Source of the DNA: Candidatus Poribacteria bacterium
GTDB lineage: Bacteria > Poribacteria > WGA-4E > WGA-3G
Assembly (NCBI GenBank): GCA_022394755.1
Contig: JAGFCA010000102.1
Span: forward strand, 1-36,105
Length of the DNA: 36,105 nucleotides
Reading direction: 5' to 3'
The position numbers and the translations under genes are program-made. Under the pieces are notes generated by a model. The model made no database searches and was not told the origin of the DNA. It was given only the letters and a program-made list of their open reading frames with translations. How positions within the stretch are numbered: position 1 is the stretch's first letter; each line of letters opens with the position of its first letter. Positions 24,642-32,100 of this stretch are shown piece by piece.

Positions 24642-26270
24642 TCAACTTTCTCGAAGTGCATCAGCCTTCAACCATCCAATAGAATCAATTATCTCATTTT
24701 GATGTTCACGCATCATAACTTCTATAAGTGCGGGTTGTTCAACTGAGAGAGTTTCCTCCAAGATAGGTTTAAAATCTTCTAAATTTTCAACCTTCTTTGC
24801 GTACACCCCGAATGACTTCGCTAATTCCACAAAGTCTGGATTCTGTAGGTCGGTGTCAATCGTACGACCTTCAAACCCTTTCAATTGAGATCCTTTAATG
24901 GCGGACAAAGCGTCGTCGTTAATAACAATTGCTATAACATTGATACCGTATTTCATTGCTGTTGCCATTTCCATGGCTCCCATAAGAAAACCACCATCCC
25001 CGCTAAAACAGATAACAGTCCTATCAGGATAAGCAACTTTAGCACCAATGGCAGCAGGATAACCATATCCTAACGCTACACCGATATTCGGATAAAGAAA
25101 GGTGCGTGGATCGTATATAGGAAATTCAGCAAAAGATGCGTATCCAAGGGAATGTACATCAATAGAATAGATGGTATCCCGTGGTAGAATATCTTGCAGT
25201 TCATGAAGGATTGGTAGTGGAGGCTGTGTATCAAAGTTATTGCGAAGTTTTGGAAGTACGGTTTCCCATTGATTGCCATCTGTTGATATATCTTCTATTA
25301 ACGCCTGTAGAGTAAGTTTTAAATCACCAACAACGCTTATATCACACGGATATTCGCGTCCAATCTCATTTTCATCCTCATCAATTTGGATAAAAGGATG
25401 GGGTAATTCTAAAGTCCAACTACGTGTATCAATAGATGTGAACCGTGGTCCAATACCGATAAGACAGTCAGCATGTTTGAGTGCTTCTTGTCCTAAATAT
25501 CCATAACAGATTTGCAATGCGGATGGATGATCTTCTGGCAATGCACCTTTAGCACAACGGGAAACGATCACGGGGGCATTCAGTTTTTCTGCCAGAAGTT
25601 TTAACTCATTTCTGGCATTTGAATGAATTATTGCTGAACCTGCGAAAATTAGTGGATAATTTGCATCCTGTATGGCATTCAAAACCTTGTCAATATCTGT
25701 ATCATCAGCAGGTGTGGAATCCTCGCGTTCTACTCGATTTGGTATCCGAACTTCTCCTTCTCCAGTCGTAACATCCATTGGGAATTCCAAAACAGTCGGT
25801 CCAGGTCTGCCATTTCGCATTGCTTTAAAAGCGTTTTCAACAACAATTGGTATATCGGAAACACTACGTGCGATAGCACAATACTTGGTTATCGGTTCAA
25901 AGAAACGCATCTGATCTAAACCGTGGAACATCTTACTGGGATGTCTTCTATAGGAATCGGAATGACTCTGTCCAGTAATGAGTAAGACAGGTATACAATC
26001 GGTATATGCCTCCAGAATTCCTGTTGATGCATTACTTGCACCTGGTCCGGGGACAGTAATAGCAACACCAACATCACCCGTTGCCCGAGCAAAACCATCC
26101 GCCATTTGTGTTGCTGAATACTCATGTCGAACAAGAAAATGGCTAATTGAATTTGTTCCCTTACGAAGAAGAGAATCGTAGATATGAATGTTCTGTGTAC
26201 CCGGCATTCCGAAGACAGTAGAAACACCTTGTGTTTTCAAACATTCTATTAGAATATCTCCGCCAGTCAT
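24642..26270 (-). CDS. thiamine-diphosphate-dependent enzyme (acetolactate synthase/decarboxylase family)
   Basis: This is a 542-aa ThDP enzyme with the three usual domains. In the N-terminal PYR domain, E50 in VRHEYSATQMADGFARATG activates the cofactor, followed by VPGPGASNASTGILEAYTD. The central domain spans about 190-330. The C-terminal PP domain has the metal/ThDP motif GDGGF (424-428) ending at N451. It belongs with the large-subunit acetolactate synthase-like group (including benzoylformate-type decarboxylases). The reaction cannot be fixed from the sequence, and no regulatory small subunit gene is adjacent. It lies two bases after a 44-aa ORF in an operon with an ABC ATPase. Confidence 0.88.
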   Translation of the reverse strand: MTGGDILIECLKTQGVSTVFGMPGTQNIHIYDSLLRKGTNSISHFLVRHEYSATQMADGFARATGDVGVAITVPGPGASNASTGILEAYTDCIPVLLITGQSHSDSYRRHPSKMFHGLDQMRFFEPITKYCAIARSVSDIPIVVENAFKAMRNGRPGPTVLEFPMDVTTGEGEVRIPNRVEREDSTPADDTDIDKVLNAIQDANYPLIFAGSAIIHSNARNELKLLAEKLNAPVIVSRCAKGALPEDHPSALQICYGYLGQEALKHADCLIGIGPRFTSIDTRSWTLELPHPFIQIDEDENEIGREYPCDISVVGDLKLTLQALIEDISTDGNQWETVLPKLRNNFDTQPPLPILHELQDILPRDTIYSIDVHSLGYASFAEFPIYDPRTFLYPNIGVALGYGYPAAIGAKVAYPDRTVICFSGDGGFLMGAMEMATAMKYGINVIAIVINDDALSAIKGSQLKGFEGRTIDTDLQNPDFVELAKSFGVYAKKVENLEDFKPILEETLSVEQPALIEVMMREHQNEIIDSIGWLKADALRES

Positions 26271-26272
26271 GT

Positions 26273-26407
26273 TTATTTCCCTTTATGTTTTTCCAGAAAA
26301 TCCTTATACCACGTATCAGGATCACGACCCAGTTTGCGTAGGAATTGACATCCGATTTTCTTTACAAAATTTGGTAGTAAATTAAAAAGCCTTAGTTGCC
26401 AACTCAT
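26273..26407 (-). CDS. small 44-aa protein between the ABC ATPase and the TPP enzyme
   Basis: This short ORF starts MSWQLRLFNLLPNFVKKIG and continues CQFLRKLGRDPDTWYKDFLE, then KHKGK. It is basic and probably an amphipathic helix, with no signal peptide or metal motif. It lies 18 bases after the ABC ATPase stop and its TAA is two bases before the TPP-enzyme ATG, so it fills the gap exactly. The composition is protein-like. The family is not recognised. Confidence 0.6.
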   Translation of the reverse strand: MSWQLRLFNLLPNFVKKIGCQFLRKLGRDPDTWYKDFLEKHKGK

Positions 26408-26425
26408 AATAGTATACGGAATGGA

Positions 26426-27556
26426 TTAAGTCATGAGACTCTTTTCGGTAACCTTATCGAATAAATGAACACGCTCAGAGACAAACGAGACATATAGAAA
26501 ATCACCAATTCCAGCTTCAAAATCTGGTGAAGTGACAGATTTTAGGATGGTATGTGAGCCTGTTTCATCTGTTCCCAAAGTTATCTCAACAATAGTATCT
26601 GCCCCCAGCGGTTCAACACTATACACTTCAGCTTTAAATGAGTTGGAAACGGATTGATGGGTTACTACAACATCCTCTGGATGAACTCCGAAAATTAACT
26701 GACGATCTGAGTTTAACTCACCGACTATAGTAGTAATACTGTCATCCTGAATTGCAAATGAATTATCTTTACTATCTCCGTTAGATAAGTTTATATGAAG
26801 CACACCGTCATTCCTTAAAATATCACATGGAATACAGTTCATACTTGGATTGCCAATAAAACCTGCTACAAACAGATTCTCTGGATGGTTATATATATCG
26901 AAAGGAGTACCTAATTGTAGGATTTTCCCCTCATCCATCACTGCAATCCGATCAGCCATGGACATTGCCTCTACTTGATCGTGTGTTACATAAAAAGTAG
27001 TAGTCCCCATCTCACGTTGTCTCCATCGAATTTCAGCTCGCATTTCGGTGCGTAACTTCGCGTCAAGATTTGAGATCGGTTCATCCATCAGGAATACTTG
27101 AGGACGACGCACCATTGCTCTACCAAGACCAACGCGTTGTGTCTCACCACCACTAAGTTGACTCGGTTTACGCATGAGGAGATGTTCAATGTGTAACATC
27201 TGTGCAATATCCTTCACCCGTCTGTCTATTTCTTCGGCAGACAACTTTCGAGGGTGTAAAGGGAATGCCATGTTTTCGTAAACTGTTAGATGTGGATAGA
27301 GGATGTGTGATTGAAAGACGAATGCAACATCACGTTCAGCAGGGGTTTTATTGTTAACAGATGTATCGTCTAAGTATATGCTGCCTTCTTCAGGTTGGTC
27401 TAATCCAGCAATACATCGAAGTGTGGTAGTTTTTCCCGCACCTGTCTGACCAAGTAGAACAAAGAACTCCTCATCTTCTACATTTAATGTAATGTCATCA
27501 AGTGCAGTGAGATCACCAAATCTCTTTGTTATATTTTCAAGCCGTACTGTTGCCAT
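26426..27556 (-). CDS. sugar-type ABC transporter ATP-binding protein (MalK/UgpC-like)
   Basis: This is a 376-aa ATPase. Walker A is GQTGAGKTT (36-44), the Q-loop is VFQSHILYPHLTVYENMAFP (Q82), the signature is LSGGETQRVGLGRA (134-147), Walker B is VFLMDEP with E159, and the switch is THDQ (H192). The tail after about residue 235 has the OB-like TOBE region seen in MalK/UgpC proteins (FGVHPEDVVV, VEPLGADTIVEI). It would energise a carbohydrate or glycerol-phosphate importer. No permease or binding protein is nearby, so it may serve a transporter encoded elsewhere. It is the first gene of a three-gene operon. Confidence 0.93.
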   Translation of the reverse strand: MATVRLENITKRFGDLTALDDITLNVEDEEFFVLLGQTGAGKTTTLRCIAGLDQPEEGSIYLDDTSVNNKTPAERDVAFVFQSHILYPHLTVYENMAFPLHPRKLSAEEIDRRVKDIAQMLHIEHLLMRKPSQLSGGETQRVGLGRAMVRRPQVFLMDEPISNLDAKLRTEMRAEIRWRQREMGTTTFYVTHDQVEAMSMADRIAVMDEGKILQLGTPFDIYNHPENLFVAGFIGNPSMNCIPCDILRNDGVLHINLSNGDSKDNSFAIQDDSITTIVGELNSDRQLIFGVHPEDVVVTHQSVSNSFKAEVYSVEPLGADTIVEITLGTDETGSHTILKSVTSPDFEAGIGDFLYVSFVSERVHLFDKVTEKSLMT

Positions 27557-28197
27557 AGTATGATTATTCTATCGTGGTAGAGTCTTATTATCTCATACAT
27601 TACTCTCTGTGTCAATATCCTTTCAGTGTCGGTTTCTATGTATACAATGAAACACATTAGCCCAATAAGAAACGAGATAATAAATTGATAGTATTCAACC
27701 GTTTAAAATAAACAGATCCACGTAATCTGGCAATACTTCAATTAAATATCTAAATACAGTGATTAGAAACTGTAAATTACTCCTGTCAATAATCATAACA
27801 AGATGATTATATTATAAACAATATTAATATGTAAAAAATTGTTTTAATTATTTCTAAAATATGATAATATAGAATATATTGATTTAATTACAATTATCCT
27901 AAATGTTAGGTATACATCAAATAAATAAATTAACTTTAAAATAATAGCATTTTGTCTGAATATTAGTATTTATAAGGTATTGTTCAAGCATTAACTGGAA
28001 ATTCGGTAGGATTCTTTTTTAGTTACGATTAAGTTGTTTTATTATCTTCGTTGTGTGATAGAACTTAAATAAATATAAGGATACTTTGAAATTTGGGTAT
28101 AAAACTTACAATAATCGTCCAACTACAGTAATTAAACAACATAAGAAATAATAATTACAATAAATAATTGTTAGGAAATATTTTACAATTGAAGTAG
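27557..28197. other. very AT-rich intergenic region upstream of the giant surface protein
   Basis: No gene was found. From about 27780 the sequence is clearly richer in A+T than the neighbouring genes, with runs such as ATTATATTATAAAC and TAATTATTTCTAAAATATG. It presumably carries the promoter of the large surface-protein gene; several TATAAT-like words exist, but none is convincing. Confidence 0.6.
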
Positions 28198-29127
28198 GTG
28201 AATTTTGACAAGTATAAATCGAAAAAAAATTTAATAATATCGGTTGTTATTGCATTAGTAATGTTATCAAATATAGCAAGTCTTGCAAATGTTACCCCGG
28301 TTAACGAACGTACGTCGCAGGTAGCAGAAGAAATTCTCAACGTCGTCAAAACAGACTATCCAAGTGTAAATACTTACACAGACATTACAGCTACTCACCT
28401 TGCTGCGATTACAAGCCTTAATCTGCGAAATAAAGAAATCACTGAACTTAAATCAGGTGACTTCTCAGGATTAACAGGTTTAACAAATCTCAATCTGTAT
28501 AACAATCAACTCAGTAGTCTCCCGGTTGGTATTTTTAAAGGGTTAATATCACTGACAACGATCCGTTTAGGGGGAAATACTGTCGATCCACTGGCATGTA
28601 CCGTATCACTGGAGATGGTTGGTGATAATCAGATTAAAGTCGTCGTTCCTGACGGAGCCCTTTTTGATATCGTGCTGCCGATTGCCATAACAAATGGCAG
28701 TATCGTAGGTGATGCCACGACACTCACAATTCAAAAAGGAATGGTTGAAAGTGGTACACTCACAGTAACCCAAACACCCGATACGACGTCCCCTATCACT
28801 GTGGATATTGGTACAATTCCAAGCTTGCCAAGCACCCATTACGGCTACACACTTGGTAAATCTGAGGATGTGCCACTTGATGTGATGATGTCTGTCAATA
28901 CTGCCCCTGTATTTACGGATGGTACAGATACTACCCGTTCCATAGCAGAAAACACAAGTGCTGACACCAACATAGGGGCACCTATTACTGCAACAGATAC
29001 CCAAACCGATACACTCGCCTATACACTTAGCGGTACTGAGGCAACCGCATTTGAAATTGATAGTTCCACTGGGCAACTTAAAACAAAAGCATCGCTTGAC
29101 TATGAAACAAAAAAAGCTACACCGTAA
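28198..29127 (+). CDS. giant LRR/cadherin surface protein, N-terminal part (frame 1)
   Basis: This part has 309 codons from a GTG start. The signal peptide is NLIISVVIALVMLSNIASLA, then NVTP. TPVNERTSQVAEEILNVVK and a short leucine-rich block (about 72-128: SLNLRNKEITELKSGDFSGL, then NLNLYNNQLSSLP) follow. A beta region and then a cadherin-like (CADG) unit come next, starting near residue 238 (APVFTDG). The frame stops at TAA 29125 in the middle of the cadherin motif (SLDYETK...). Inserting or re-reading one A at 29109-29115 joins it exactly to the next frame (KSYTVTITVSDG). GAAGTAG precedes the GTG closely. An outer-surface adhesin role is inference. Confidence 0.82.
   Translation: MNFDKYKSKKNLIISVVIALVMLSNIASLANVTPVNERTSQVAEEILNVVKTDYPSVNTYTDITATHLAAITSLNLRNKEITELKSGDFSGLTGLTNLNLYNNQLSSLPVGIFKGLISLTTIRLGGNTVDPLACTVSLEMVGDNQIKVVVPDGALFDIVLPIAITNGSIVGDATTLTIQKGMVESGTLTVTQTPDTTSPITVDIGTIPSLPSTHYGYTLGKSEDVPLDVMMSVNTAPVFTDGTDTTRSIAENTSADTNIGAPITATDTQTDTLAYTLSGTEATAFEIDSSTGQLKTKASLDYETKKATP
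29109..29115 (+). other. A7 slippery run at the frame junction
   Basis: The codons are ACA AAA AAA GCT, giving A AAA AAA in the X XXY YYZ form. A -1 slip gives ACA AAA AAA AGC TAC and restores the conserved cadherin sequence. It could be programmed or transcriptional slippage, phase variation, or a single-base sequencing or assembly error. Confidence 0.7.
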
Positions 29128-32100
29128 CAATAACTGTCTCTGATGGTAGCCTTACCGATGCTATCACGGTTACGATCAATGTGACGGATGTTGTTGAAGC
29201 GATAGTCAATAGTGCACCAACGTTTAATGATGGTGATATCACAACACGTGTTGTACCCGAAAACACACTTGCAGGTGTTAATATCGGCAGTCCAGTGAAT
29301 GCAACGGATACCCTTGGAGATATTTTGACATATACTCTTGGAGGTATGGATGCGGATTCATTTGAGATTGATAGTTCCACTGGACAACTCAAAACCAATA
29401 TAGCACTTGATTATGAAACAAAATACATCTATTCTGTCACCATCACTGCTGATGACGGTGAACTATCAGAAACGATTACTGTCATTATCAGTGTTATTGA
29501 TGTGAACGATACTGTTCTCAGCGTCGATTTTTTACCAGTTGCTGATCGCACACCACAGGTGCGAGATGCGATTGTTGCTGCAGTCCCAAATGTTTCGGAT
29601 GCTGCAGATATTACTGAATCACAAGTCGGAGCAATTACCAACCTCAATCTACGAAGCCAAGATATTAGATCACTCAAAACTGGTGATTTCTCTGGCATGA
29701 CATCACTTTCCAACCTTAATCTTCATGGAAACCATCTCTCAAAACTACCACATGGTATATTTACTGGACTCACCTCCCTCTCGGCACTCCGTTTAGGAGG
29801 GAATACTCTTGAGCCGACGCCGATTATCGTAACATTACAACAGGTTAGCGGTAGTGAATACAGAGCAGTAGTGAAAAACGGTGCTCCATTTAATGTCGTT
29901 TTACCGATTAACGTTATCAACGGTAGTCTTAGTGATGGGATAACGTCTGTCACCATCCCACAAGGCTCCATAGCGAGTGCAACATTTACAGTAATTGGTC
30001 CTTCTGCCGAAGTATCTTTTGGCTCGTTACCCAGTCTCCCAGCAAATCATTTTGGGTATACACTTGCACAATCTGCAACCTGTAACCGAACGACTATAGT
30101 AGCAGATGCAATTGCAAATGCAGTTGGGGTGAGTGATTGCAGCGATGTGACTGAAGTAGAACTCGCCACGATTACATGGCTTGATCTCTCAAACCAGTCT
30201 ATTACATCCTTAAAATCAGGTGATTTTGATGGTATGTTATCTCTTCGAACACTTAATCTGGATAACAATGAACTTATAAATCTACCCGAGGATATTTTTG
30301 ATGATTTAGGATCTCTCAAATATCTTAGTTTGAATGACAACAAATTAACCGACCTACCGAATGGTATTTTTAGTAATTTAATCGCTCTTACAGGACTTGA
30401 CATTTTCAATAACGATTTGAGTTCACTTCCCAACGAGGTATTTGATGGATTGTCTTCTATAACCTCTATTAGTCTCAATGATAATGAATTGGTAAGTCTT
30501 TCTAACAACCTTTTTGATGGTCTGATAACGTTATCCAGTTTATTTTTATCCAACAACAAACTCACGAATCTACCAGTCGGTATATTTGATGGATTGACGA
30601 ATCTGGTCGAACTTCACCTCAATGGGAATCCAGTTCACCCAATCTGGTTAGTTGTGTCACTTGAGAAAGTGGGGACTAACCAGTTTAAAGCGATTATCCC
30701 TACAGGTGCTCCATTTGATGTCATTCTACCAATTACTGTTGTTAATGGTACATTGGCTGATAGCACTAACACCTTAACAATCCCAATCGGCACAGTTGAA
30801 AGTCAATCACTAACTGTAACACGGACTCCCGACACAACAGATGCTGTCACTGCGACCATAGGAACTTTTCCATCCATACCTACTAACCATAGCGGGTATG
30901 CATTCATTATTGGGATGGATCTACCTATAGAAGTGATTTCACAGGTGAATTTACCACCAGAATTTGCTGAAGGGAATAGCGCAAGTCGGTCTATCGCCGA
31001 GAATACTGTGAAAAATACGAATATCGGTGCTACTGTCTCCGCGACTGACAGCAATACCGATGATACATTGACATACACCCTGGATGGTACGGATGCAGTG
31101 TCGTTTGACATTGATAGTGCCACTGGACAACTAAAAACAAAAGTTGGTTTAGATTATGAAACGAAGAACAGTTATTCTATAACGCTCACGGTGTCTGATG
31201 GGGAACTGACAGATACGATAGACGTTACGATTAGTGTTTCTGATGTAAATGAAGCACCGACGTTTACGGTTGGAGATAGTACTACACTTGAGGTTGCAGA
31301 AAATACGGATACTGACGAAAATATCGGTTCGGCAATAACCGCTACGGATGTTGATGAAGATACTTTAACTTATAGTCTCGGTGGCACCGATGCTGTAGCC
31401 TTCAGTATTGACACCGACACAGGTCAGCTACGCACAAAGGCATTGCTTGATTTTGAAACGAAGTCGTCCTACTCCGTAACAATTACGGTGACCGATGGAA
31501 CTGAAACTGCCACGATTGACGTTACAATCAGCATCTCTGATGTATTTGAGAACAGTGCTCCGGAATTCACAGCGGGGACCAGTACGACGCTTTCTATATC
31601 GGAAAATACAGGATCTGGTGCGGATATTGGTTCTGCTGTTGTCGCAACAGATGTTGATGATGATACTTTGACATATACACTCGATGGTACTGATGCTTCA
31701 TCGTTTAGTATTGATAGTTTGTCTGGACAGTTAAAGACAAAATCACCACTGGATTATGAAACCCGTACCTCTTATAAAGTGACTGTCATAGCGGACGATA
31801 GTAACGGTGGCACTGCATCCATAACTGTAACTATTGACATTTCTGATGTAGATGAAACATCATCAAACACACCACCTGTGTTTACTGATGGGACCAGCAC
31901 ATCCCGTTCAGTGTTAGAAAATTCAAGTATCGGTACAGACATCGGCAGTGTTGTTGGTGCAACAGATGATGATGATGGCGATACCTTGATATACAGCCTT
32001 GGTGGTACTGATGCTTCATCGTTTAGTATTGATAGTACGACCGGACAGCTACGTACAAATGCTGCACTTGACTTTGAAACAAAGGCATCATATTCAGTGA

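Noticed and set aside
28606..29130. Long minus-strand ORFs opposite the giant gene
   Set aside because: They are antisense shadows of a repeat-rich reading frame, and the serine/cysteine-rich translations are typical of that.
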